A stretch of DNA of 52,090 nucleotides from an uncultured Synechococcales cyanobacterium (GCA_902806435.1 CADCWO010000132.1:1-52090); one strand, 5' to 3'; shown: positions 36,919 through 45,496, numbered from the stretch's first letter. Numbers and translations are program-made. The notes: a model not told the origin generated them from the sequence alone.

Positions 36919-38682
36919 TTAGAAAGTAAAAGTGGTCCGAATCGTACCTGTGAAGACTGGGTCATTGGCACCGTTGTGCTCTGGGTTGAGCAGCACAAAT
37001 AGACCCGGTGTAATCGAGATATTGTCGTTTACCTGGAAGCGGTAAAGCCCCTCAATGTGATAAGAGGTGCCTTCATCTTCACGGTTTGCAATCGTGTTAC
37101 TGATCGCCTTTGGCGGTTGACCAACCACAATCGCGGCCAGGTTGCCTTCTTTACCTAAATCCGGGAAGGCTAAGGTGACGGCATAGTTGAGAACGTCAGC
37201 ATTATCGTCTGTAGCATTAGCCGCGTTAACTAGGCTATAGCCTGCCCAACCGGAAAGGTTGACTTTCGGATTCAACCGAAAATTCGCTTGGGCGCCAAAG
37301 GAATTGGCGGTAATTGGCACCCCAGCACCGAAGGGGCTGTTAGCGTTGGCACTACCGACACTGCTCAGGAAGCCAGTACCAGTCGGTAGGTAAGAGCGGA
37401 CATAGGTAAGACCAAAGCTGGCTTTATCAGTCGGTTCAAAGGCGATTTGAGCCGTTGCAGCATACTCACCGCCAATCAACCCGGAATTATTATCGCCTGG
37501 TTCCTGCAAGGCGTCAGCGGCAACCGTGGTAGGGACTAAATAACCAGCACTAACGGTCACCTTCTCGCCCAGACCAATATTGGCAATAAGGCCGGTGCCA
37601 TCGCCGCCCTGGCGGTAAATTGGGTTAAACCGGCCAAAGCGAGAAAGAGCACCTCGACCGCTACTTTCTAGCGGGCTGAATACTTCGACGGCGTCATTGT
37701 ACTCAACGTTAGTAGCGGCAATATAAACGTTGCCATTCGCACCTAGAGGGACGCGGTAGTAGAGGTCATCCAGCTCCAAGTTGTTTTGGGGCGTTGTCGT
37801 GCCATCAAAGGCTAGACGAGACATGTTGGTGCCTGTAACCGTGCCCAGGTTAGGAATATCTCTGCCTTGCAAACGAACTCGCAGACGGTCTTTACCAAAA
37901 AAGCTGGTATCAAAGTTTAGTCGGGCCCGGTAGCCGAAGATCGGGTTGGAGTTATCTTCAATATCAACCCCACTGGGAGCAGCGCCGCTGCGAACTGCTC
38001 TTTCGTCTCCGAAGGCATAAGCGGTAGCAAAGATCGCTTCTCCACTCAGCTTTGTGGTAGTCGAGAATTGGTTGGCATCTAGCTCATCAGTCCGGGCTTC
38101 AAGCTGATCCACCCTGCCTCGCAGGGTCGCCAGTTCAGCGGCAAACTCTTCTTGCAGTCGTTTAATGGTCGCCAGCTCTTCGGGGGACAACTGCCCAATT
38201 CGCTCTTGTAGGCTGTTTAAGCAGGCATACATCCCGGCCGCAAACTCGTAGCGCGTCAGCGAGCGGTTGCCCCGGAATGTGCCATCTGGGTAACCGGCGA
38301 TGCAGCCATAGCGTTCGACAAGAGACTGTAGCGACTGAAACGCCCAGGTACCGGGGTCAACATCCGTCAGCTGGGAAACGGAGTTAACGCGCCCGGCTGG
38401 GTCATTGCCCGTAGCATCAGGGATTTGTGATCCGGGAGCCTGTTGCAGTTGTGGGTCAACCATTTGAGGCGCTTGAGGCGCTGCGGGGCTTTGGGCTGTG
38501 ACCGGCGCTGCTGGAACAGCAGGACTTGCTTCTAAATTGGCTACGGGCTGAACGGCACTGGAGGGATCAAGCCCTGCCACTGTACCTTGAATTTCATTAG
38601 CGCTGGCTGTAGTCGCGATCGCTAGGGACGCACCCAAAACCACTGGCCCTAACATTAGGGCTTGCCATAAAATCTTAGACAT
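36919..38682 (-). CDS. SLH-domain OprB porin (iron-uptake porin/Som type)
   Basis: Outer-membrane beta-barrel channel, 587 residues. Signal peptide 1-28 ending ATTASA-NE. A Pro/Ala-rich linker spans 30-95. An SLH domain (about 104-160, AFQSLQSLVERYGCIAGYPDGTFRGNRSLTRYEFAAGMY) anchors it to the wall. A short coiled coil (165-205) precedes the OprB barrel, ending in the typical aromatic TFTF. In cyanobacteria these porins pass ions, including iron. The ribosome-binding site GAGGAG, five bases before the ATG, sits inside a sequence complementary to the Yfr1 sRNA. Confidence 0.92.
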   Translation of the reverse strand: MSKILWQALMLGPVVLGASLAIATTASANEIQGTVAGLDPSSAVQPVANLEASPAVPAAPVTAQSPAAPQAPQMVDPQLQQAPGSQIPDATGNDPAGRVNSVSQLTDVDPGTWAFQSLQSLVERYGCIAGYPDGTFRGNRSLTRYEFAAGMYACLNSLQERIGQLSPEELATIKRLQEEFAAELATLRGRVDQLEARTDELDANQFSTTTKLSGEAIFATAYAFGDERAVRSGAAPSGVDIEDNSNPIFGYRARLNFDTSFFGKDRLRVRLQGRDIPNLGTVTGTNMSRLAFDGTTTPQNNLELDDLYYRVPLGANGNVYIAATNVEYNDAVEVFSPLESSGRGALSRFGRFNPIYRQGGDGTGLIANIGLGEKVTVSAGYLVPTTVAADALQEPGDNNSGLIGGEYAATAQIAFEPTDKASFGLTYVRSYLPTGTGFLSSVGSANANSPFGAGVPITANSFGAQANFRLNPKVNLSGWAGYSLVNAANATDDNADVLNYAVTLAFPDLGKEGNLAAIVVGQPPKAISNTIANREDEGTSYHIEGLYRFQVNDNISITPGLFVLLNPEHNGANDPVFTGTIRTTFTF

Positions 38683-38687
38683 TTTTG

Positions 38688-38698
38688 ACTCCTCACAC
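38688..38698 (-). promoter_or_regulatory. predicted Yfr1 sRNA pairing site over the porin RBS
   Basis: The porin mRNA reads GUGUGAGGAGU just before the start codon. This is a perfect reverse complement of ACUCCUCACAC, the unpaired core of cyanobacterial Yfr1. The GAGGAG in it is the Shine-Dalgarno, so pairing would block initiation. Confidence 0.6.
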
Positions 38699-38843
38699 TG
38701 TACTGACTGGATCCGAAGGGCTACACCACACCCCCCGTATTATTTCTTAAATTAGTATACCTCTAAGCACTCCCGGCTTAGACAGGCAAATTAAAAAACG
38801 TAGATTGAATACCCACTTCAACAAATAACACTCTTAAAGCGGG

Positions 38844-38897
38844 TTTTGAGTGAAGCGAAGCTTAAAAAGAGATGATGAATAGTTTAAGGAGGGACTG
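38844..38897 (-). promoter_or_regulatory. conserved element upstream of the porin, copy 1
   Basis: On the minus strand: CAGTCCCTCCTTAAA, a 16-base gap, TTTAAGC, then TCACTCAAAA. The same blocks occur upstream of exbB (49674-49740). CTTAAA and TTTAAG form an inverted repeat with identical 16-base spacing in both copies. It lies 162-215 bases before the porin ATG. Confidence 0.5.
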
Positions 38898-38927
38898 AGC
38901 TCAGCTTAGCTGCCCTAAGTAAAAAAC

Positions 38928-39779
38928 TTAGCCAAACCGACCTTCAACATAGTCCTGGGTGCGGGGATGGGTGGGGGCGGTAAAGATTTCAGCCGTAGGG
39001 CCAAATTCAATCATCTGACCAATCCGCCCTTCATCCGTACTAAAAAAAGCAGTGTAATGAGAGACCCGTGACGCTTGCTGCATGTTGTGGGTAACAATCG
39101 CGATCGTTAGCTCTTGGCTGAGGGTGTGAATCAATTCCTCTATTTTCATGGTGGAAATCGGATCAAGAGCGGAGGCAGGTTCATCCATCAATAAAACCTG
39201 GGGTTTGACGGCCAGCGCCCTGGCAATGCAGAGACGTTGCTGTTGGCCGCCCGAAAGCCCTAAGGCGGACTTATGCAAGTTATCCTTGACCTCGTTCCAC
39301 AACGCCGCACTGGAGAGGGCAGACTCTACGATCGCATCTAGTTCAGTGCGCGAATAGCGGCCCCCGATTCGCACGCCATAGGCCACATTGTCATAAATAC
39401 TCATCGGAAAAGGGTTTGGCTTTTGAAATACCATGCCAATCTGGCGGCGTAACCGATTCAAATTAATCCGGTGGCTGTAGATGTTCTGGCCAAAAAACTC
39501 TACCGCCCCCTCAACCCGCACCTTGCCTTCCAACTCGCCAATCCGGTTCAAGGCTTTAATAAACGTGGACTTACCACAGCCGGAAGGACCAATAATCGCC
39601 GTCACTTGCCCGTGGTAAATATCCAGCGACACATCTTCTAGGGCCTTTTGGGAACCATAGTAGAAGCTGAGTTGCTTCGCTTTAAGAGCAGGCAGCAGTC
39701 CTGGGATTGGCGCCGCTGGACTGGCTGCTCCTAAGGGATTAGTAGGTTTGTGGGGAGGGTTCGTCTGAGGAAATTTCAT
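38928..39779 (-). CDS. pstB: phosphate ABC transporter ATP-binding protein
   Basis: 283 residues. Walker A GPSGCGKSTFIKALNRI, Q-loop GMVFQKPNPFPMSIYDNV, signature LSGGQQQR, Walker B LLMDEPASALDPI and THNMQQASRVS: a textbook PstB. An extra N-terminal 28-residue Pro/Ala-rich tail is present. Last gene of pstS-C-A-B; four bases separate it from pstA. Confidence 0.97.
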   Translation of the reverse strand: MKFPQTNPPHKPTNPLGAASPAAPIPGLLPALKAKQLSFYYGSQKALEDVSLDIYHGQVTAIIGPSGCGKSTFIKALNRIGELEGKVRVEGAVEFFGQNIYSHRINLNRLRRQIGMVFQKPNPFPMSIYDNVAYGVRIGGRYSRTELDAIVESALSSAALWNEVKDNLHKSALGLSGGQQQRLCIARALAVKPQVLLMDEPASALDPISTMKIEELIHTLSQELTIAIVTHNMQQASRVSHYTAFFSTDEGRIGQMIEFGPTAEIFTAPTHPRTQDYVEGRFG

Positions 39780-39782
39780 AGG

Positions 39783-40709
39783 CTAGCGGATCTTTAAGCG
39801 TCTGCGGGTAAAGAAACGAGAAAGGATACTGGTCAGGAGCACCAAGCCAACTAAAACTGCAGAGGCAGTCCAAGCCAGTTCAGTTTGCTCGACAAAAGGA
39901 GACTGGGAGTAGTTGAAAATCAGCACCGATAGAGAGGGAGCTGGCTTTAGCAGTCCGTCCGGCCAGGTGAGGCTTCCCAAAGCGGTAAATAGGAGTGGGG
40001 CAGTCTCCCCTGCCGCACGGGCAACTGCCAGTAAAATGCCAGTAGTAATTCCTGATAAGGCTGAGGTGACCGCGATCCGAAAGGTGGTTTGCCGCCGGTT
40101 AGCCCCTAAAGCAGCGGAAGCCAATCGTTGCGAGTCAGGGACTAGCTTCAACGCTTCTTCCGTCGTTAGAGTAACAATTGGCAGCATAATGATTGCCAGG
40201 GCAAACCCTCCAGCTAGTGCCGAAAAGCCTTTCATCGTCTGGACAATCACTCCCCAAGCAAACACCCCGGCAATGATGGAAGGCACTCCGCTGAGAATAG
40301 TGGCTATGAAGCGCACAAAGCTAGCTACGGTTTGCACAGGGCCAGATGCAGCTGCCCCCCGACCCAATTCCGATAAGAAGATGCCTGTCATTACCCCAAA
40401 GGGGATACTCAGGAGGGTGGCAATGGTGACCATGATCAAAGTGCCGAGGATGGCGTTGGCAAATCCGTTCGGCACATCGGTTACCCCAGCTGGGGCGGGT
40501 AAAGAGACAAAGACTTCCGGTGTTAAATGGGGCAGCCCTTGCCGGAGGATTTCAATCAAAATTGCCAGTAGAGGAATTAGGGCCAGACCCGTCAGCCCAA
40601 AGGCGATCGCCGTCATCCCATAGGTGAACCAGGTGCGACCTAGCGGTAGGGGATGTAAAAGCTCAGCGGCAAGACTCTTTGGGTCGGAGTTAGTGGGAGT
40701 CGCAGTCAT
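39783..40709 (-). CDS. pstA: phosphate ABC transporter permease PstA
   Basis: 308 residues with six membrane helices. Contains FLSELGRGAAASGPVQTVASFVRFIATILSGVPSIIAGVFAW and the EAA-like loop AALGANRRQTTFRIAVTSALSGI. Its ATG overlaps the pstC stop by four bases (ATGA), so it is translationally coupled. Forms the phosphate channel with PstC. Confidence 0.95.
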   Translation of the reverse strand: MTATPTNSDPKSLAAELLHPLPLGRTWFTYGMTAIAFGLTGLALIPLLAILIEILRQGLPHLTPEVFVSLPAPAGVTDVPNGFANAILGTLIMVTIATLLSIPFGVMTGIFLSELGRGAAASGPVQTVASFVRFIATILSGVPSIIAGVFAWGVIVQTMKGFSALAGGFALAIIMLPIVTLTTEEALKLVPDSQRLASAALGANRRQTTFRIAVTSALSGITTGILLAVARAAGETAPLLFTALGSLTWPDGLLKPAPSLSVLIFNYSQSPFVEQTELAWTASAVLVGLVLLTSILSRFFTRRRLKIR

Positions 40710-41770
40710 GGCAGTAATCGTTGAGGCTGATCAGCCCCAGTGTTGATTGTCGGCTCTACGCGGGTGCTGATCCCGCCTTGCTGACCCATCAGCCGCACTA
40801 GCAGTACGGCGATTATATTTACCAGGAGGGTAATTGCAAATAGAATTAGGGCCAGGTACATCAAGGCACCAATATGTAGATTGTCCAGGGCTTCGGCGAA
40901 CTCGTTGGCTAATACTGCCGGGATGGTGTAGCCCAAATCTAGTAGTGACGCACTAATCTGCGGGGAGTTGCCAATCACCATTGTGACTGCCATGGTTTCC
41001 CCTAACGCTCGCCCCAAGCCCAGCATTACCGCCCCCAAAATGCCTGATGCCCCAGCAGGCAGGAGTAGTTTGAAAATAGTTTCCCAGCGGGTCGCCCCCA
41101 GGGACATCGAAGCGCTACGCAACTCTCCAGGCACAGCCAACAACACATCCCGGCTAATCGCGGCAATTGTTGGCAAAACCATGATTCCTAAAATGACCCC
41201 AGCCGGAAGCATGCCAGGCCCGTAGGGTTCTGTGCCAAATAGCGGTAACCAGTTCAGGTAACGATAAAGCCCTTGCTGAAGCGGTTGCAAAAAAGGGATT
41301 AAGACAAAGATTCCCCACAGGCCGACAATGACGCTGGGGATGGCGGCAATCAATTCTACTAGAAATCCCAAGGGCGATCGCAGCCACAGCGGTAAAAAAT
41401 TCTCACTACTGACCAGGGCAACCGCAATCCCGACCGGAATTGCTAGTATCAGGGCGATCGCTGAGGTAACCAGTGTGCCATAGATGTAGGGCAGGGCACC
41501 AAAGGTTAGGCCTGGAACATCCCAATCCTGGCTCCAGAGAAACTTTAGACCAAATTGCTGGATTGCAGGCCGTGCTTGCTGAAAGATCACCCAGCTCATC
41601 CAAACCAGCACCACGACAATACTGAGAGCGAAACCCCGGAGAAGCCAGGAAAAGCCTTGCTCCAGCACTAGATCCCAGCGATCCGTAGTGGTGATGTCCA
41701 GGATAAGTCCAGCCTTCTGTGGATCAGGAGCCCTAGCTCCAATTGAGGAATCGTGTTCAGATGATTGCAT
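40706..41770 (-). CDS. pstC: phosphate ABC transporter permease PstC
   Basis: 354 residues from the ATG at 41770; an earlier start at 41794 would add eight residues. Core LVELIAAIPSVIVGLWGIFVLIPFL and SMSLGATRWETIFKLLLPAGASGILGAVMLGLGRALGETMAVTMVIGN is the PstC signature. Six membrane helices. It starts 83 bases downstream of the pstS stop. Confidence 0.95.
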   Translation of the reverse strand: MQSSEHDSSIGARAPDPQKAGLILDITTTDRWDLVLEQGFSWLLRGFALSIVVVLVWMSWVIFQQARPAIQQFGLKFLWSQDWDVPGLTFGALPYIYGTLVTSAIALILAIPVGIAVALVSSENFLPLWLRSPLGFLVELIAAIPSVIVGLWGIFVLIPFLQPLQQGLYRYLNWLPLFGTEPYGPGMLPAGVILGIMVLPTIAAISRDVLLAVPGELRSASMSLGATRWETIFKLLLPAGASGILGAVMLGLGRALGETMAVTMVIGNSPQISASLLDLGYTIPAVLANEFAEALDNLHIGALMYLALILFAITLLVNIIAVLLVRLMGQQGGISTRVEPTINTGADQPQRLLP

Positions 41771-41852
41771 GAAATAGCCTTGGCGGAGATACAAACAGAG
41801 GGCACCCCCGGCTGGAGATACCCCCTACAGGCGAAGCTAAAGAAACAATGAA

Positions 41853-42929
41853 TTAACGGCCAGAACCGGTTGCAGCGGTACTTACACCAACGCCACTTTG
41901 GACCGCTTGCACTACGCGATTAGCAGTAGATTGAGGGATTTGAGTATACTCAAGGCTGCTATTCAGGGCTTGGCCTCTCGTTAAAATCCACTGCACCATT
42001 CGCTTTACAGAGTCTGCCTTCGCAGGGTCGGCATATTGCTTATAGACCATGATCCAGGTTAGGCCAGTGATTGGATAGCCATTTGCGGGGTCACCCAGTT
42101 TTGTGAAGTCAACTCGGTTATCAGAATCGAACTGCACAGCTTGCAGAGCTTGATTAGCAGCTTGAACGGTAGGAGCAACATAACTACCATTTTTTGCCTG
42201 GACTTGTGCGGTTTGGAGCCTGTTGGTTTTGGAAAAAGAAGATTCGACGTAACCAACCGCTCCCGGTGTGCGCTTGACGATCTGAGCAACCCCAGGGTTA
42301 CCCTTAGCCTTCAATGAGTTTCTAGTCCAGCGAGGGGCTTTGTTAGCACCAATTCTACCTTTGAAGTAGGGATCAATCGCGCTCAGGTGATTTGTGAAGA
42401 TAAAGGTGGTGCCGCTGCTGTCAGCCCTCGTTGCTAGGCGGATTGGCTGAGCGGGAAGCCTGACACCAGGGTTGTCAGCGACAATCCGGGAGTCGTTCCA
42501 GCGAGTAATCTGGCCAGAAAAAATTGCTGGTAGGGTTTTGCGGGAAAGCTTAAGGTTATTGACGCCTGGTAGATTGTAGACTACCGCTACTGCCCCCCCG
42601 GCTGTGGGTACGTAGATAACACCACGAGAAACCTTGGCGGCTTCCTCATTTGTCATGGCTGTATCACTAGCACCAAAGTCAACGGTTCCAGCAGTTAGCT
42701 GTTTAATACCACCGCCGCTGCCAATGCCTTGATAGTTGATTTGCAGATCTGGGTAGACCTTCTTAATTTCACTGGCGTAGCGCTGATAAAGGGGTTCCGG
42801 AAATGTTGCACCAGCACCAGTTAAAGGGACTGCTTGAGCGATCGCGGTTAAAAAAGGCCCAAATACAAAGGCTGCTGTGACCGCCGAAGTCGTAGCAGTG
42901 CGCTGAAGATTAGTTGTAGGGAAAGCCAT
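41853..42929 (-). CDS. pstS: phosphate-binding protein PstS
   Basis: 358 residues, periplasmic. Signal peptide with hydrophobic AVTAAFVFGPFLTAIAQA and a cleavage-like AQA-VP near residue 33. Phosphate-loop features TGAGATFPEPLYQRYASE and NYQGIGSGGGIKQL, DFGASDTAM, RADSSGTTFIFTNHL and GAVGYVESSF are typical of PstS. Upstream Pho box at 43006-43057. First gene of the pst operon; regulation by the SphS-SphR system is expected from the box. Confidence 0.96.
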   Translation of the reverse strand: MAFPTTNLQRTATTSAVTAAFVFGPFLTAIAQAVPLTGAGATFPEPLYQRYASEIKKVYPDLQINYQGIGSGGGIKQLTAGTVDFGASDTAMTNEEAAKVSRGVIYVPTAGGAVAVVYNLPGVNNLKLSRKTLPAIFSGQITRWNDSRIVADNPGVRLPAQPIRLATRADSSGTTFIFTNHLSAIDPYFKGRIGANKAPRWTRNSLKAKGNPGVAQIVKRTPGAVGYVESSFSKTNRLQTAQVQAKNGSYVAPTVQAANQALQAVQFDSDNRVDFTKLGDPANGYPITGLTWIMVYKQYADPAKADSVKRMVQWILTRGQALNSSLEYTQIPQSTANRVVQAVQSGVGVSTAATGSGR

Positions 42930-43005
42930 TTTGCCTCTTAAGTATTAGCAATGTAGTAGTAATTGGGCAATCATTGTCAACCCTACCTCCTGGCAACAAC
43001 TCTCT

Positions 43006-43057
43006 TGGTTAAGTAGTAATAAATAAACGATTAAAATTTATTTAACTAGAGATTAAG
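43006..43057 (-). promoter_or_regulatory. Pho box: five 8-base repeats at 11-base spacing
   Basis: On the minus strand, CTTAATCT, GTTAAATA, TTTAATCG, ATTTATTA and CTTAACCA occur with three-base gaps, so the TTAA cores recur every 11 bases at five consecutive positions (the fourth reads TTTA). The first, third and fifth match the cyanobacterial PyTTAAPyPy(T/A) repeat best. Located 77 bases upstream of pstS. Confidence 0.85.
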
Positions 43058-43161
43058 GAATGACAGAATTTATAACTGGTGAGGGCAAAAGGATAGATAA
43101 ACTTTCTTTGCGCTATTTTCAGGATTGACTTTGAAATAAATCTTTGAATACGTCTAGAGGT

Positions 43162-43223
43162 ATGCTATTTCTAGTTTTAACTAGGCTTCAGGAACTAACT
43201 CTCGCCAATCGAGCTAATAGCAT
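43162..43223. other. three-stem structured element
   Basis: Outer stem ATGCTATT (43162-43169) with AATAGCAT (43216-43223), eight perfect pairs. It encloses hairpin CTAGTT-TT-AACTAG (43171-43184) and hairpin CTCG-CCAAT-CGAG (43201-43213). It resembles a three-way junction of about 62 bases. Not a tRNA: no anticodon arm or T-loop consensus. Confidence 0.5.
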
Positions 43224-43566
43224 GCATGAAAAGCCTCTATCCATTAACTTGAGCCGTTTGAGAGAATGACTGAATCAGGCTTTCCGCTACTTAATTCGGC
43301 TTCAAGAAGATAGTTGAAGGTTTCAAAAGATACTTATCACTCATGCGGAGTTTGCTAGTTATTAGTAAAAACTGCAAGCTAACCAGATATACATTGGATG
43401 CAGCTCGCATCTTTCATAATTAAAAAATCACTCCTGAGCTCTTCGGCTTTAAAGAATAGTTTGATGAATGGTTTTAGATTGATTTTTAGTTTGATTATCT
43501 AAATATAAGTTCCTGACCTAAGCTCTGAGTACTGAAGTTATCTATCTTAATTGCGAGTCTCAATTA

Positions 43567-44610
43567 ATGGCACAGTCCTATCCCTTAAAAAATCTTCCTG
43601 CTCCGGTACGGTTGTTAATTCGGCCTATGCTGCTGATTTCTTTGGGGCTGCACGGCTTGTTATTGTTTTTGCCAATGTCGTCTGATAAAAATCCTGTGCT
43701 GGCCAAGAAGGAACAGGCTGTCAAAATTACACAGTTGCCTCCTTCGGCTAAGCCCGCTTCCAAGCCGGCTTCTCAACCCTCCACCAAGCCACGCCCATCA
43801 ACACGCCAAGCTATTACCGTGAATCGCCCACGTGCGATTGTGGCAGCGCGTCAGCCTGTTGAGACTCGTCAATCTAATAGTGCCGCAAAGCAAGCTAACC
43901 GTCCTGTCGCTGTTCAGCCAACGACTACAGCGGGTACTAACACTCCCTTTGCTGATTTTCCTCACTATCCAGGTGCCAAACCTGGCTGTTTTGGTAAAGA
44001 CTCCTGCCGTCAAGCAGCGGCTCCCTTAGATCAGGTAGCCTCATATTTCACGAAGGAACTCCCAGCAAAAAAATACGAAATTCAACCTGACGCTGATGAG
44101 GCGGAACGTAAGGTTTACCAAGTTTCCAAGGCAGGTACAGTCCAGTACCTCAACTTATTTGCGAATGAAGGGGGGGCGGCCTATGTGCTTAGTGATAAAC
44201 CCCTCCAATTAACAGATATTAAAAAAGCAGTTGAGGTCCCTGGAGAACTGTATACCGTTTTAGGTGAGCTGGGGGATGAATCCGTTGACGATACAGCTTT
44301 TACTGATCCGACTCAGTTCTACTCGAAGCTTAGCAGTGAGGACACGGACGGCAGCATCCTGGCAGCAGAGCCTAATCCTGCGATCGACGGTAGCCCAAAA
44401 TTGGTTGCAGGTCAGACTCCCGATAAAGTGTTGAGTGATTTACAGCCAAAGCTCCAGGGCAATCAGATAGAGGTATTCGATTCTGGCACCTATGGCGGAG
44501 GCAGCCTTTATCAGATGAAAAAAGGAACTTTTACAGGCTATCTCAACCTACTGCCCACCAAAGACCGGACTGGAACCATTGTAGTCGTGTGGACAAGTTC
44601 TCCTGTGTAG
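43567..44610 (+). CDS. TonB-like N-terminally anchored conserved protein
   Basis: 347 residues. One N-terminal membrane helix (about 14-37) followed by a Pro/Lys/Ala-rich stretch (PPSAKPASKPASQPSTKPRP, residues 58-77) like the periplasmic spacer of TonB. A domain from residue 130 begins FADFPHYPGAKPGCFGKDSCRQAAAPLDQV, and a second similar-length part starts near 280 (QTPDKVLSDLQPKLQGNQIEV). There is no TonB C-terminal YP motif, so it is TonB-like only in the anchor. Function unknown. Confidence 0.7.
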   Translation: MAQSYPLKNLPAPVRLLIRPMLLISLGLHGLLLFLPMSSDKNPVLAKKEQAVKITQLPPSAKPASKPASQPSTKPRPSTRQAITVNRPRAIVAARQPVETRQSNSAAKQANRPVAVQPTTTAGTNTPFADFPHYPGAKPGCFGKDSCRQAAAPLDQVASYFTKELPAKKYEIQPDADEAERKVYQVSKAGTVQYLNLFANEGGAAYVLSDKPLQLTDIKKAVEVPGELYTVLGELGDESVDDTAFTDPTQFYSKLSSEDTDGSILAAEPNPAIDGSPKLVAGQTPDKVLSDLQPKLQGNQIEVFDSGTYGGGSLYQMKKGTFTGYLNLLPTKDRTGTIVVVWTSSPV

Positions 44611-44645
44611 CAGGAAGCTGGCTTCAAGTTTAAATTGGAGTAAGT

Positions 44646-44661
44646 TTCAATAAAAATTGAT
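44646..44661. promoter_or_regulatory. ArsR/SmtB-type operator over the arsR start
   Basis: TTCAA (44646-44650), six bases TAAAAA, TTGAT (44657-44661). This is the reverse complement of the site before grx at 45046-45061 with 15 of 16 positions identical. It overlaps the TTG/ATG start region of arsR. Confidence 0.65.
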
Positions 44662-44989
44662 GTTGAAAACAGCTACCTCATCACCAGCTTCCATCGCTTC
44701 TGGGTTTCATGCCCTCTCTGACCCGCTCCGGATTCAAGTCTTGGAGTTGCTCCGGGAACAAGAGTTATGTGTGTGCGAGCTCTGTGAGCGCTTAAGCGTT
44801 ACTCAGTCTAAACTCTCCTTTCATCTCAAAACTTTGAAAGAAGCAGAGCTGGTTCGAGCTCGTCAAGAGGGCCGCTGGATCTACTACAGCCTCAATTTGG
44901 TGCAGTTCATTGCTCTAGAGCAGTATCTATCTGAATACCGGCGCTTCAGCCCGCTGCTACCGGCTCGTCTTTGTCGCGATGAGCCTTGA
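44660..44989 (+). CDS. arsR: ArsR-family metalloid-responsive repressor
   Basis: 109 residues, winged helix. SGFHALSDPLRIQVLELLREQELCVCELCERLSVTQSKLSFHLKTLKEAELV is an ArsR HTH with the ELCVCEL metal-binding motif, where paired Cys residues bind As(III) or Sb(III). Start is at the ATG 44660 (TTG 44657 is equivalent). No later Met, GTG or TTG would fit the family. The operator overlaps the start, which suggests autorepression. Confidence 0.9.
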   Translation: MLKTATSSPASIASGFHALSDPLRIQVLELLREQELCVCELCERLSVTQSKLSFHLKTLKEAELVRARQEGRWIYYSLNLVQFIALEQYLSEYRRFSPLLPARLCRDEP

Positions 44990-45038
44990 TGCTTAATCAT
45001 TGTGATCCTATTAGTGGTTAATCAATCTTGATGATTGC

Positions 45039-45067
45039 TTGACAAATCAATTTTTTTTGAAATGATA
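45039..45067 (+). promoter_or_regulatory. ars operon promoter with ArsR operator between -35 and -10
   Basis: TTGACA at 45039-45044 and ATGATA at 45062-45067 are 17 bases apart. The operator ATCAA-N6-TTGAA (45046-45061) fills the whole spacer, so bound ArsR would exclude RNA polymerase. A shorter dyad ATCAA-TC-TTGAT is at 45021-45032. The layout resembles the reported Synechocystis arsBHC site TATCAA(N6)TTGATA. Confidence 0.75.
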
Positions 45068-45126
45068 GAGTTATAACCCTCAATCATCCAGTGGGGTGCA
45101 AGACAAAAGTAAACCCCACAGAGAAT

Positions 45127-45396
45127 ATGGCTTCCAAGGTAGAGATTTACACTGAGCGTTCTTGTCCCTTCTGTATTTGCGCTAAGCATTTACTAAATTA
45201 CAAGGGCATTATTTTTAGCGAGTACCCCGTTGATGGAGATCAAGAAGCTCGGTCTCTAATGGCACAGCAAGCTAATGGTCAGCGTTCTGTGCCCCAAATT
45301 TTCATTCAAGGCCAGCACATCAGGGGCTGCAATGAGCTTTACGCCCTAGAGAAACAAGGTAAACTCGATGCCCTGCGTGCAGAAAGCTCTGTCTAG
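45127..45396 (+). CDS. grx: glutaredoxin (class I, CPFC)
   Basis: 89 residues from the ATG at 45127; an earlier start at 45091 lies within the promoter region. Active site CPFC in YTERSCPFCICAK, with an extra nearby Cys. QRSVPQIFIQGQHIRGCNEL forms the GSH-binding TVP and GG-like segments. Likely reduces ArsC during the arsenate reduction cycle, as glutaredoxin does for the Synechocystis ArsC. Confidence 0.92.
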   Translation: MASKVEIYTERSCPFCICAKHLLNYKGIIFSEYPVDGDQEARSLMAQQANGQRSVPQIFIQGQHIRGCNELYALEKQGKLDALRAESSV

Positions 45397-45496
45397 AGGG
45401 CCGATAAAACGATGGTAACTACACCCTAAAACTTGGCTCTTTTCTGTTTTCCCTAGCTGCTATTGGCCCCTTGAGTACCTGTCGGGGGCAAAGCAG

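Larger units (their letters stand above)
42930..43566. other. intergenic region between pstS and the TonB-like gene
   Basis: 637 bases, gene-free. Contains the Pho box (43006-43057), a possible TTGACA (42975-42980, minus) and a three-stem structure (43162-43223). The remainder is AT-rich, with no repeat or ORF I could support. The promoter of the plus-strand gene at 43567 should be in the last 150 bases. Confidence 0.6.

Noticed and set aside
39913-40623. 236-codon ORF on the plus strand
   Set aside because: It is fully antisense to pstA, has no Shine-Dalgarno and no recognisable domain. Its Ala/Pro/Lys-rich composition is what a reversed hydrophobic permease gives.
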